A DNA stretch of 64,000 bases, taken from the NCBI GenBank assembly GCA_024698145.1, contig JAILRO010000054.1, forward strand, positions 1-64,000, in the 5' to 3' direction. The DNA is from Lachnospiraceae bacterium. GTDB lineage: Bacteria; Bacillota; Clostridia; Lachnospirales; Lachnospiraceae. Below, in pieces: positions 34,232 to 43,046 of the stretch. Every line of letters starts with the position of its first letter. Positions within the stretch are counted from its first letter, which is position 1. Under the pieces are notes generated by a model. That model worked only from the letters and a program-made list of their open reading frames with translations, made no database searches and was not told where the DNA came from. The position numbers were made by a program, and so were the translations under genes.

Positions 34232-35728
34232 ATGGAATATATCGTAACCAAGAATGAAATGCAGTCGATTGACGCATATACAATTGAAAAGATTGGTATA
34301 CCACAAGCGGTTTTAATGGAGAGAGCGGCACTTGCTGTTGTCGAAGTCGTTGAGGAAATCAATCCTAATAAGGGAAGAGTTCTTGTTGCTGTTGAGGGTG
34401 GCAATAACGGTGGTGACGGACTTGCTGTTGCCAGAATTCTTAGTGAAAAGTGTTATCCTGTAGATGTTTATTATGTAGGTGGAATTAATAAAACTACGGA
34501 AATGTTTGAGTGCCAGAAAACGATAGCAAATCAGCTTGGTATTAGGCTTCGTAAGAACATTCCAAATAAGGATTTTGCCGTTGTTGTTGACGGTATATTT
34601 GGAGTAGGACTTTCAAGAGAAGTTGAGGGTGAACAGAAAAAGGCTATAGATAAACTTAATCAAATAAATGCTGTTAAGGTTGCAATCGATGTTCCTTCGG
34701 GACTTGATGCAACTACGGGAGATATATTAGGAACAGCATTTCGTGCTGATTACACGGTTACATTCGGACTTAAGAAACTTGGAATGTTTTTCTCTGACGG
34801 TATTGATTACTGTGGGAAAATCATTTGCAGGAATATAGGTTTTCCGGATAATGCGATAAGGCAGGCAAAGCCTAAGATATATGCATACGAAGAGAAGGAT
34901 CTTAGCAGACTTCCGAAGAGATTCAATAATTCCAACAAGGGTAGCTACGGAAGAGTGGCGGTTATTGCGGGAAGTAAGAACATGTCGGGTGCGGCTTATC
35001 TTTGTTCAAAGGCGGCTTATTCGACAGGAGTAGGACTTGTTAAGATATATACACATGAAAGTAACAGAACGATAATACAGTCTCAGCTTCCTGAGGCTGT
35101 TATGATGACATACAACGATTACGAGGGAGCACTTTCCAGCGTGGAGGATGCTATAAAATGGGCATCTGTTATTGTTGTGGGTCCTGGACTTGGCGTTGAC
35201 TCGACATCAGAGCGTATGCTTTATGAACTTCTTCTTAATTCGGAAGTTCCTATGGTACTTGATGCTGATGCGCTTAACATTCTGTCCAATAATTTAGAGA
35301 TGATAAGAACGACATCTGTTCCGATAGTTATGACACCACATATGATGGAAATGAGCAGACTTATCGGTAAGAAAGTCTCTGTGCTTGCCAAGGACAGATT
35401 CAAGATTGCTACAAAGTTTTCGAGAGAGTACGATGTTACGTTGGTACTTAAGGATGCCAAATCTATTGTTACAGATGGAAGAGAACAGATATACATGAAT
35501 CTTGCAGGTAATAATGGTATGTCAACCGGAGGCTCGGGAGATGTGCTTGCCGGAATTATTGCCGGAATGCTTGCGGGAGGACTTCCGTTATTTGAGGCGG
35601 CGCAGATAGGTACTTATGTACATTGTCTTGCCGGCGACAAAGCCGCAGAAAAGAAAGGCAAATACGCAATGCTTGCTTCTGATATTATTGATGGTATCAG
35701 TGAGGTAATGAAAGACGAGTGTTGTTAA
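34232..35728 (+). CDS. nnr: Bifunctional NAD(P)H-hydrate epimerase / ADP-dependent dehydratase
   Basis: This 498-residue enzyme repairs damaged NAD(P)H hydrates. The N-terminal YjeF epimerase domain (about 1-215) has ERAALAVVEVV, VEGGNNGGDGLAVAR and IDVPSGLDATTG. The C-terminal ribokinase-like dehydratase has GSYGRVAVIAGSKNMSGAA, VVGPGLG, VLDADALNIL and NGMSTGGSGDVLAGIIAG. The fusion order matches the usual bacterial form. AAAGGA lies upstream. It lies 23 bases after purL and before alr. Confidence 0.95.
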   Translation: MEYIVTKNEMQSIDAYTIEKIGIPQAVLMERAALAVVEVVEEINPNKGRVLVAVEGGNNGGDGLAVARILSEKCYPVDVYYVGGINKTTEMFECQKTIANQLGIRLRKNIPNKDFAVVVDGIFGVGLSREVEGEQKKAIDKLNQINAVKVAIDVPSGLDATTGDILGTAFRADYTVTFGLKKLGMFFSDGIDYCGKIICRNIGFPDNAIRQAKPKIYAYEEKDLSRLPKRFNNSNKGSYGRVAVIAGSKNMSGAAYLCSKAAYSTGVGLVKIYTHESNRTIIQSQLPEAVMMTYNDYEGALSSVEDAIKWASVIVVGPGLGVDSTSERMLYELLLNSEVPMVLDADALNILSNNLEMIRTTSVPIVMTPHMMEMSRLIGKKVSVLAKDRFKIATKFSREYDVTLVLKDAKSIVTDGREQIYMNLAGNNGMSTGGSGDVLAGIIAGMLAGGLPLFEAAQIGTYVHCLAGDKAAEKKGKYAMLASDIIDGISEVMKDECC

Positions 35729-35762
35729 TTAAGATGTTTTGCATCTTGGGAGGTTGTAAACG

Positions 35763-36926
35763 ATGGGTGAATACTATCGGGTTGAGGCAGATATTGATTT
35801 ATCTGCCATTAGAAGAAACATTGAAACTATGAAAGGATGTGTTCCCGAAGGGAAAAAGTTACTTGCTGTAATCAAGGCTAATGCATATGGACATGGTTCT
35901 GTGCAGGTTGCAAGGGCATTGGATGATTTGTCCGATTATTACGGTGTTGCTTGTATTGAAGAGGCTATAGAACTTAGAAAAGCCGGCATTACAAAGCCTA
36001 TACTTATATTAGGTTATACACATGACAGTCAGTTTGAACAGCTTGTTAATTACGATATAACTCAAACTATATACACGTATGTGCAGGCAGCAACCCTTTC
36101 AAAGGTGGCAAAACGTATAGGAAAGACCGCCAAGATTCATATTAAACTCGATACCGGTATGAACAGAATCGGTTTTAAATGTAACGCAGACAGCGTTTTT
36201 GAAATAGTTAAGATAAGCAAATTACCGGGCCTTAATATGGAGGGTGTTTTCACTCACTATTTCAAGGCTGACAGTGTTGATAAAACAAGTGCGATGGAAC
36301 AGTTGGCACGATATACGAAGATGGTTGACTGGTTAGAAGAGGCAGGAATCCATTTTTCTATAAGACATATATCAAACAGTGCAGGAATAATGGAGATGCC
36401 TAATGATACATATGACATGGTACGTTCGGGAATCTCAACATACGGACTTTATCCGTCAGAAGAGATGGATAAGGAAGCTTGCGTGCTTTATCCTGCGATG
36501 TCTTTTAAGAGTCATGTGTCTCACGTTAAAGTTGTTGAGGCAGGTGAAACTGTCGGATACGGCGGAACTTATGAACTTCCTTGTGAGAAACGTATAGCAA
36601 CGGTTGGTGTCGGTTATGCCGACGGATATCCTAGAGCACTTTCTAACAAGGGAAGAGTTCTTGTTCGCGGAGAGTTCGCACCAATTGTCGGAAGAGTTTG
36701 CATGGATCAGATTATGATAGATGTAAGTGACATTACAGGTGTTACTGTCGGTGATGAGGTTGTGCTTTTTGGTAAGCAAGGAGGCAAAATGATTCCTGTA
36801 GAAGAACCTGCCGATATGTCATCAAGTTTTAATTATGAGTTTGTATGCGATGTCAACAGACGTGTACCGAGAGTATTTTTCAAAGACGGACAGCAGGTAG
36901 AAGTTGTTAATTACCTTGAAAACTAA
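35763..36926 (+). CDS. alr: Alanine racemase
   Basis: This 387-residue PLP enzyme makes D-alanine for peptidoglycan. The N-terminal barrel has the PLP-binding Lys in LLAVIKANAYGHG, and IKLDTGMNRIGF and RHISNSAGIME follow. The C-terminal domain has the catalytic Tyr in ETVGYGGTY, plus VGRVCMDQIMIDV. Length and motif order are normal. GGAGG precedes the start. Its place between nnr and a MazF-type gene is common in Firmicutes. Confidence 0.97.
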   Translation: MGEYYRVEADIDLSAIRRNIETMKGCVPEGKKLLAVIKANAYGHGSVQVARALDDLSDYYGVACIEEAIELRKAGITKPILILGYTHDSQFEQLVNYDITQTIYTYVQAATLSKVAKRIGKTAKIHIKLDTGMNRIGFKCNADSVFEIVKISKLPGLNMEGVFTHYFKADSVDKTSAMEQLARYTKMVDWLEEAGIHFSIRHISNSAGIMEMPNDTYDMVRSGISTYGLYPSEEMDKEACVLYPAMSFKSHVSHVKVVEAGETVGYGGTYELPCEKRIATVGVGYADGYPRALSNKGRVLVRGEFAPIVGRVCMDQIMIDVSDITGVTVGDEVVLFGKQGGKMIPVEEPADMSSSFNYEFVCDVNRRVPRVFFKDGQQVEVVNYLEN

Positions 36927-37006
36927 CTCATTATTTTTGAATAATACAACAAAACAATGGTAATACTTTCATTAAAGAATCGATGATTGAATGGAGGTTG
37001 ATACCA

Positions 37007-37348
37007 TTGCCTGTTACACGGGGAGATATTTTTTATGCAGATTTAAGACCGGTTGTAGGGTCAGAGCAGGGCGGAGTCCGTCCGGTACTTATAATACAGA
37101 ATGAGATGGGAAACAAACACAGTTCGACAGTTATATGTGCGGCTATTACAAGTCGTCAGAACAAGGCGAAGATTCCAACTCATGTAGAGCTTGCAGCGCA
37201 GAAATGCAATATTTCAAAGGATTCAGTAGTGCTGCTTGAACAGGTACGAACAATAGATAAGAAGCGACTTCTTGAGAAAGTCAGTCATTTGGATGACGAT
37301 GTTATGGGTAATGTTAATCGTGCGCTGATGGTAAGTTTGGCGTTGTAA
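37007..37348 (+). CDS. mazF: MazF/PemK-type endoribonuclease toxin
   Basis: The protein has 113 residues, close to the 116 of Bacillus NdoA. MazF motifs are clear: [27 protein letters not shown], the ICAAITS strand, and [13 protein letters not shown]. These residues form the mRNA-cutting site in the family. A TTG start at 37007 is chosen because GGAGG lies 9 bases upstream and it gives the family's usual N-terminus; an ATG at 36983 would place that site inside the gene. No antitoxin gene fits in the 80-base gap to alr, although the Bacillus order is alr-antitoxin-toxin. Confidence 0.9.
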   Translation: MPVTRGDIFYADLRPVVGSEQGGVRPVLIIQNEMGNKHSSTVICAAITSRQNKAKIPTHVELAAQKCNISKDSVVLLEQVRTIDKKRLLEKVSHLDDDVMGNVNRALMVSLAL

Positions 37349-37417
37349 ATACACTTGTGTGCAGAATTTGCATAATATACATGCGATATTCATAGGAAAA
37401 GAAAGGAAATATTAAGT

Positions 37418-38251
37418 ATGGGGTCGGGAGGTTTACTCGGACTGTTTGGAAAGAAGACAAGCGAAGAACAGGCTGAAGCAGTTGAAGAAGAGATTCGTTC
37501 GATAATAGAAGAAGGACATGAACAGGGTGCAATTCAGACCGATGAAGCGGAGATGATAACCAACGTTTTCGAGTTTGGTGATAAGATTGTACGAGATGTT
37601 TGTTGTCCGAGACAGAAGATAGTTGGAATAGAAGCTGGTACGGAAGTAATGGATGCTCTTAATATCATGTTGGAGAACAGTTATTCAAGATATCCGATAT
37701 ACGAAGAAAACATCGATAATATTGTCGGTGTTTTACATATCAAAGAAGCTGTACTTGCATATCTTGACGATGCGAATCAGACAGTACGTGAACTGGGAAG
37801 TGAACCATATTACGTACATCCGACACAGAAGATTAGAAAGCTCTTTAACGAGATGCAAAACAGCAAGAATCATTTGGCGATTGTTGTCGATGAGTATGGT
37901 CAGACAGAGGGACTTATTGCTCTTGAAGATATATTAGAGGTTATTGTTGGTGATATTCTTGATGAGCATGATGAGAAAGAGATAGACATCATGAAGCTTG
38001 CTACCGGTGACGGTTACATAGTTAACGGTACTACGGAGCTTGCAGAACTTGAAGATTTGTTCGGAATAAAGTTTCCGGATGAGGATATCAACACCGTTAA
38101 TGGTTTTATGTTATATGAGATTGGCAGTCTTCCGGAGGATATGGAGCACATACAGGTTGAGTATCAGGGATTTCTGTTTGTTGCTACAAAGTGGGAGGAG
38201 CATTCGATAACGAAAGTAAGAATCAGAAAACTGAAGATTAACTCTGATTGA
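37418..38251 (+). CDS. CorC/HlyC-like CBS-domain protein
   Basis: The soluble protein of 277 residues starts with an acidic helical part, then two CBS domains (about 65-185, with YSRYPIYEENIDNIVGVLHIKEAV and HLAIVVDEYGQTEGLIALED) and a CorC_HlyC domain (about 200-275) with DGYIVNGTTELAELEDLFG. The DUF21 membrane domain found in related transporters is absent, so this is the CorC-type soluble form. The family is linked to magnesium and cobalt export; the role here is not shown by the sequence. AAAGGAAA precedes the start. Confidence 0.88.
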   Translation: MGSGGLLGLFGKKTSEEQAEAVEEEIRSIIEEGHEQGAIQTDEAEMITNVFEFGDKIVRDVCCPRQKIVGIEAGTEVMDALNIMLENSYSRYPIYEENIDNIVGVLHIKEAVLAYLDDANQTVRELGSEPYYVHPTQKIRKLFNEMQNSKNHLAIVVDEYGQTEGLIALEDILEVIVGDILDEHDEKEIDIMKLATGDGYIVNGTTELAELEDLFGIKFPDEDINTVNGFMLYEIGSLPEDMEHIQVEYQGFLFVATKWEEHSITKVRIRKLKINSD

Positions 38252-38268
38252 ATAGGGAGGGTGATTAT

Positions 38269-39459
38269 ATGCAGTATAGAAAAGATAAGTATGGAAATGA
38301 TATTTCGTTGCTGGGTTTTGGTTGTATGAGATTTACCAAAAAGGGTAATTCGATTGACATTGATAAAGCAGAGAAGGAAATAATGGCTGCATATAATGCC
38401 GGTGTCAATTATTATGATACAGCTTACATATATCCGGGAAGCGAAGTTACAATCGGAGAGATATTCGAGAGAAACGGTATTCGTGAGAAGATTAAGATTG
38501 CCACAAAGCTTCCGCAGTACATGATTAACAACAGAGCAGCGATAGATAAGTATTTTGACGAGGAGCTCTCAAGACTTCGAACCGATTATATTGATTATTA
38601 TCTTATGCATCAGCTTACAGATATCTTCATGTGGGAGAAGCTTAAAGAGGTAGGAATAATTGAGTGGATAGCTGACAAGAAGGCTAAGAAGCAGATAAGA
38701 AACATCGGTTTTTCATATCATGGAAATACAGAAGGATTTCTTAAGATATTAGAAGACTATGATTGGGATTTCTGCCAGATACAGTATAACTATTTGGATG
38801 AGAATACTCAGGCAGGAGTTGAAGGCCTTAAGGCTGCAGCAGCAAAGGGCATTCCTGTCATTATCATGGAGCCGCTTAGAGGCGGCAAGCTTGTTGACAT
38901 GCTTCCGGATACTGCGAAGAAGACAATAGCAAATAATGAGCATGGCTGGTCAGCTGCAGAGTGGGCATTTCGTTGGTTATACAATCAGCCGGAGGTTACG
39001 TGCGTATTATCCGGCATGAATTCCATTGAAATGGTAGAAGAGAATTGCAAGATTGCAGATGAGTCGGTTGCCGGTCATTTAACAGAGGAGGATTTTGCTG
39101 TTATCGATAAGATAACCAAGCAGATTCGAGAGAAAGAAAAGGTTGGATGTACAGGTTGCAAGTATTGTATGCCTTGTCCGAAAAATGTTGATATTCCGGG
39201 AACTTTCCGCTGTTACAATTCTATGTACACGGAAAAGAAGAGCAGTGCAAGATTTGAGTATGCACAGACGGTGGGACTTACAAAGGAGCCATCTTTTGCG
39301 TCACAGTGTATAGAGTGTGGCAAGTGTGAGAAACATTGTCCTCAGAACATTCCTATTCGTGAGAAGCTTAAGGAAGCTGACAAGGCGCTTCGTCCATTAC
39401 CGTATAAGATTGGTATCAACATTGCTAGAAAGTACATGCTTAGAAAAATGAAAAAATAA
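38269..39459 (+). CDS. Aldo/keto reductase with C-terminal 4Fe-4S domain
   Basis: The protein of 396 residues has an AKR barrel (about 1-285) with LGFGCMRF, DTAYIYPGSE (catalytic Tyr nearby), TKLPQY and YYLMHQL. The C-terminus has a first cysteine group GCTGCKYCMPCPKNVDIP and a second ECGKCEKHCPQNIPI, typical of two clusters in anaerobic AKRs. The substrate is unknown. AGGGAGGG lies 8 bases before the ATG at 38269, so an upstream in-frame ATG at 38248 is not used. Confidence 0.93.
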   Translation: MQYRKDKYGNDISLLGFGCMRFTKKGNSIDIDKAEKEIMAAYNAGVNYYDTAYIYPGSEVTIGEIFERNGIREKIKIATKLPQYMINNRAAIDKYFDEELSRLRTDYIDYYLMHQLTDIFMWEKLKEVGIIEWIADKKAKKQIRNIGFSYHGNTEGFLKILEDYDWDFCQIQYNYLDENTQAGVEGLKAAAAKGIPVIIMEPLRGGKLVDMLPDTAKKTIANNEHGWSAAEWAFRWLYNQPEVTCVLSGMNSIEMVEENCKIADESVAGHLTEEDFAVIDKITKQIREKEKVGCTGCKYCMPCPKNVDIPGTFRCYNSMYTEKKSSARFEYAQTVGLTKEPSFASQCIECGKCEKHCPQNIPIREKLKEADKALRPLPYKIGINIARKYMLRKMKK

Positions 39460-39511
39460 GAGAGTAATCTGCTCATTGCAAATATATTGAACAACTCTAG
39501 GAGGAATAACA

Positions 39512-40810
39512 ATGGGTACCATTTATATTACAGGACATAGGAATCCTGATCTTGACAGTATATGCAGCGCGTATGGTTATGCTGCACTTATGAATCTGCA
39601 GGATCCGGATAATACATATGTGCCTGTTAGGTGCGGTCATTTGACGGATAGTGCAAGGAAAATATTAGAAGAGCTGGACATAGAGATTCCGGATTATAAG
39701 AGGGATGTTTTCCCAAAAGTAAGAGATATTATGTTAACTCCCGATTACAGGATAGATGCTGATGATCCGCTTACAAGCGTTGCGGCTATTTATGAGAAGA
39801 ATCATTCGAGTGCTATTCCGGTGTTTGATGACGGAGTTTTTTACGGACTTCTTACAGTGGATGATATAACCGATTGGACTATGCGTGAGCTTTCAAGAGA
39901 CAATAAGATAACGGCTATTCCGAAGGTCAGAGATATCATGACCAAGCAGGAGCCGGGACTTGATGCGGATGATTTGTTTGATGAGGCAAAGTCGATGCTT
40001 CAAAGCTCGGAAAAAAGAGGACTTGCGGTATACGACGAAGATAAGTATGTCGGCTATGTTACAAGACGATGCTTCCTGAAAGTGCCAAGATGTAACGTGG
40101 TTTTGGTCGATCACAACGAATCAAGACAGAGTATTCACGGAATAGAGACTGCCAATATAATCGGAATTATCGATCATCACAGATTGGATGCAATCAAGAC
40201 TGACCAACCTATATTCATATATGCAGAGCCGTTGGGAAGTACTTGTACGCTCATTTATCAGCAGTACATAAGGAACAATCGTACACCGGACGCTGTTACG
40301 GCGAAGGTTTTGCTTACAGGACTTATATCCGATACGTTGATACTTAAGAGCCCGACAACAACGGGAGATGATGTCGTTGCTGCTCACGTTCTTGCGTCTA
40401 TATGCCGAGTTGACCTTGAGGAGTACGGACTTTCAATGTTCTCGAAACTTGAAGGACTCAAAGACAGAGAACCTAAGGATGCGATTACATCAGATTTCAA
40501 GACTTATACCGAGAATGGTATTCGCATTGGAATCGGTCAGTGCGAGGTTACTACGTTAAATGATCTTTCGGATTATGCGGATGATTACATGACGGCACTT
40601 GAGGAAGTTCGTGCTGCACAGGGACTTGGATGGGCTGTGCTTATGGTGACGGATGTTGTGCATGAACACAGTGCACTTATTTGTACAGAGCACAGAGGCA
40701 ACAGGAAACTTCCGTATAAAGCGGTTAGGAAGAATCTTTTTGATATGCCACAGGTAATGAGCCGTAAGAAACAGCTTCTTCCTGAAATAATTCATGCTGT
40801 TGAGGAATAG
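39512..40810 (+). CDS. ppaC: Manganese-dependent inorganic pyrophosphatase with CBS pair
   Basis: This 432-residue family II pyrophosphatase has metal-binding residues in GHRNPDLDS (His9, Asp13, Asp15), LVDHNE and GIIDHHRL. The DHH domain is split by an inserted CBS pair (about 68-190), which in this family binds adenine nucleotides and adjusts activity. A DRTGG domain, present between the two CBS units in the Clostridium perfringens enzyme, is absent here. The C-terminal DHHA2 domain with RGNRKLPYKAVRKNLFDMP completes the fold. AGGAGG precedes the start. Confidence 0.94.
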   Translation: MGTIYITGHRNPDLDSICSAYGYAALMNLQDPDNTYVPVRCGHLTDSARKILEELDIEIPDYKRDVFPKVRDIMLTPDYRIDADDPLTSVAAIYEKNHSSAIPVFDDGVFYGLLTVDDITDWTMRELSRDNKITAIPKVRDIMTKQEPGLDADDLFDEAKSMLQSSEKRGLAVYDEDKYVGYVTRRCFLKVPRCNVVLVDHNESRQSIHGIETANIIGIIDHHRLDAIKTDQPIFIYAEPLGSTCTLIYQQYIRNNRTPDAVTAKVLLTGLISDTLILKSPTTTGDDVVAAHVLASICRVDLEEYGLSMFSKLEGLKDREPKDAITSDFKTYTENGIRIGIGQCEVTTLNDLSDYADDYMTALEEVRAAQGLGWAVLMVTDVVHEHSALICTEHRGNRKLPYKAVRKNLFDMPQVMSRKKQLLPEIIHAVEE

Positions 40811-40813
40811 AAT

Positions 40814-41620
40814 ATGACCGAAATATCTGCTAAATATGAACAATTAAAAGATTATCTTAAGGGATTTGGTAGTGTGGCGATAGCATTTTCAAGCGGTGTA
40901 GATTCCACATTTTTGCTATATGCGGCAAAGGAGGCGCTTGGGGATAAGGTGATTGCAGTTACAGCATCATCGTGTTCATTTCCAAAAAGAGAGTTAAATG
41001 AAGCAAAGGAATATTGCGATAAATTAGGTGTAAGACATTTTGTAATCGAATCAGAAGAACTTAAGATAGAAGGGTTCTTAAGTAATCCAAAGAATCGCTG
41101 TTATCTGTGCAAACGCGAATTGTTTGAAAAGATATGTGCGCTGGCAAAAGAGCAGGGGATAAATGAAGTTGCGGAAGGTTCTAATCTTGATGATAACGGT
41201 GATTACAGACCGGGACTTATTGCTGTAGATGAGCTTGGCGTCAAGAGTCCACTTCGTCATGTTGGATTAACCAAACAGGAAATTAGGAATTTGTCGAAAC
41301 AACTTGATATTCCTACGTGGGACAAACAATCATTTGCCTGTCTTGCAAGCAGATTTCCGTATGGTGAGGAGATTAACGAGAAGAAGCTTGGAATGGTTGA
41401 TAAGGCAGAGCAGTTGTTGCTTGATAAGGGATTTCATCAGTTGCGCGTAAGGATTCACGGTGATGTGGCAAGAATCGAGTTGATGCCTGAGGAGTTTCCT
41501 AAGTTCATGGAGGAAGATACAAGAAAAGAGGTATATGACAAGTTCAAGGAATATGGCTTTTCATACGTTGCGCTTGACGTTATAGGATATAGAACGGGAA
41601 GTATGAACGAAACATTGTAG
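40814..41620 (+). CDS. larE: LarE-type sulfur transferase
   Basis: This 268-residue protein has the PP-loop motif SSGVDSTF, then CYLCKRELF, EGSNLDDNGDYRPG and SFACLASRFPYGEEI, all typical of LarE. LarE gives sulfur to the nickel-pincer cofactor of lactate racemase. Several cysteines are present, so a sacrificial Cys or an FeS-assisted mechanism is possible. The partner genes larA, larB and larC are not in this window. It starts 3 bases after ppaC and ends the long operon. Confidence 0.92.
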   Translation: MTEISAKYEQLKDYLKGFGSVAIAFSSGVDSTFLLYAAKEALGDKVIAVTASSCSFPKRELNEAKEYCDKLGVRHFVIESEELKIEGFLSNPKNRCYLCKRELFEKICALAKEQGINEVAEGSNLDDNGDYRPGLIAVDELGVKSPLRHVGLTKQEIRNLSKQLDIPTWDKQSFACLASRFPYGEEINEKKLGMVDKAEQLLLDKGFHQLRVRIHGDVARIELMPEEFPKFMEEDTRKEVYDKFKEYGFSYVALDVIGYRTGSMNETL

Positions 41621-41623
41621 AAT

Positions 41624-41657
41624 AAAAACCTGCTGTAGAAAAATACAGCAGGTTTTT
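41624..41657. terminator. Bidirectional terminator between larE and the adenosyltransferase gene
   Basis: Arms of 14 bp (AAAAACCTGCTGTA and its complement) surround a 6-base loop, with A- and T-rich flanks on both sides. On the minus strand it overlaps the stop codon of the convergent gene. Confidence 0.9.
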
Positions 41658-42189
41658 ACATTTCAATTCCGAGTCTTTCCCGTACGCCTTTTTGATATGG
41701 ATGTTTGTGCATGCATACTTCCGAATAGTAATCGGCGCAGTCTTTCATGTAATCAAGAGGGTCGCGGCCTGTCATAACAAGCTCAATGTTATCCGGAAGG
41801 TTATTAAGAATATCCTGTAACAGACTGTCGTCAATCAAGTGCCAGTTGCAGGGATAGGTTATTTCGTCAAGGACGATGAGTAGTTTGGGAAGGTATTCGT
41901 CACAACTGTAATTATTGATTCTTTCTGCGATTTCCTTAAGAATATCATTGTGACACTTTGTGATATCAACTTTATCTTTGTCGGTCATATTGCCGTAGAA
42001 AGGAAAGTTGCGTTCTGCCTTGATGACTTCTACATTATCAAGAGAGCGAAGAATATTAAGTTCGGAACTTTCGTTACCTTTCATGAACTGGGCAAAGATT
42101 ACGTGACCGCCGGCGCCTGCCATTCTTATTGACATTCCAACGGCGATGCTTGTCTTTCCTTTTCCGTCCCCTGTATATAAATGAATCAT
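41656..42189 (-). CDS. cobO: Corrinoid (cob(I)alamin) adenosyltransferase, CobO type
   Basis: The 177-residue enzyme makes adenosylcobalamin. It has the P-loop GDGKGKTSIAVG near the N-terminus, FAQFMKG, the LIVLDEITYPCNW segment and LVMTGRDP, as in the CobO/BtuR/CobP family. The ATG at 42189 gives the family's normal start MIHLYTGDGKGKT; a longer frame running to 42312 would overlap the neighbouring gene and lacks support. It follows a MetH-activation-like gene by 19 bases on the same strand. Confidence 0.93.
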   Translation of the reverse strand: MIHLYTGDGKGKTSIAVGMSIRMAGAGGHVIFAQFMKGNESSELNILRSLDNVEVIKAERNFPFYGNMTDKDKVDITKCHNDILKEIAERINNYSCDEYLPKLLIVLDEITYPCNWHLIDDSLLQDILNNLPDNIELVMTGRDPLDYMKDCADYYSEVCMHKHPYQKGVRERLGIEM

Positions 42190-42208
42190 AATAATACCAG
42201 CCTTTTTA

Positions 42209-42907
42209 TTAGTCAGAATGTTTGCCAAATATCTGTGCGATACCGTACGAATATGCGGCATTTTTCTCGTTGATGCTGTAATCGTTTTGCTTACGTTCCT
42301 TGCGCTGTACAATATTGCGGAAGCTACATGTTAGGTTACTGCATTGTTCACAGTTGTGACAGCCGCTTTCGGAACGTTTTTTGCTATAATCGGCAGTGAA
42401 GATAACGCTTTTTAGCGGATTGATCATTCCGTTCTTCCATGTGATATTGAAGCTGTCATCGTCACTATCTTTGGATGTCTTGTCACCTGAAAAAGCAGAA
42501 GAGAATTCCTTCAAGTAGGTTTCTATATCTTCTAATTCATCATCACCAAGGAAGTGATATTCACCCATCCATTTGCCGGTTTCTTCATATACTGTTTCGT
42601 TCATTTTCTCATAGGTTCGAGATAAGAATTCCATCGCAAAACATTCCATGCTGTAAGCAAGTAACAGATGCTTGGAGTCGGCAACCACGTCAAAAAGTCT
42701 GTCATAACGCTCGCCAAGCGTAGCAACACACACAACCTTGTCGTCAAAGTAGGCAATTCCGGCCTCGACCTGATTAAGTTCGGCAAGGAACTTGCCTGTA
42801 GCAGACAAAAGATCTCTATCTTCGGTGTTGAAATGATACCTTTTGATGAATTTTTCAATGGTTATCATGTTCTGTTCAATTGAATAAGTGTATTTTTTGC
42901 ATTTCAT
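42209..42907 (-). CDS. Divergent MetH-activation-domain-like protein with C-terminal cysteines
   Basis: The protein of 232 residues has a mixed alpha/beta layout with CVATLGERYDRLFDVVAD, a long helix, and NPLKSVIFTADYSKKR followed by a cysteine group GCHNCEQCSNLTCSFR. This order fits the small proteins related to the S-adenosylmethionine activation domain of B12-dependent methionine synthase. The match is by pattern only, so the call is tentative. CGGAGT precedes the ATG at 42907. The neighbouring adenosyltransferase supports a corrinoid link. Confidence 0.6.
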   Translation of the reverse strand: MKCKKYTYSIEQNMITIEKFIKRYHFNTEDRDLLSATGKFLAELNQVEAGIAYFDDKVVCVATLGERYDRLFDVVADSKHLLLAYSMECFAMEFLSRTYEKMNETVYEETGKWMGEYHFLGDDELEDIETYLKEFSSAFSGDKTSKDSDDDSFNITWKNGMINPLKSVIFTADYSKKRSESGCHNCEQCSNLTCSFRNIVQRKERKQNDYSINEKNAAYSYGIAQIFGKHSD

Positions 42908-42976
42908 GGTGTGACTCCGATTCTTAAAGTTATTTTAATATATCATCTACATACCGGACTGTAAAGAGTGGGTGTT

Positions 42977-43035
42977 GATAACATAATACTTGTATAATCA
43001 CATAAAATATGTTATTGTAAAATAAAAATGTTATC
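42977..43035 (+). promoter_or_regulatory. Three ATGTTAT boxes before the AbiEi-like regulator gene
   Basis: GATAACAT at 42977-42984 is the reverse complement of ATGTTATC at 43028-43035; a third box ATGTTATT lies at 43009-43016. The boxes surround a TATAAT at 42993-42998 and reach the ribosome site. This is the layout of an autoregulatory operator (inference). Confidence 0.5.
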
Positions 43036-43046
43036 GAGGTGGTTGG

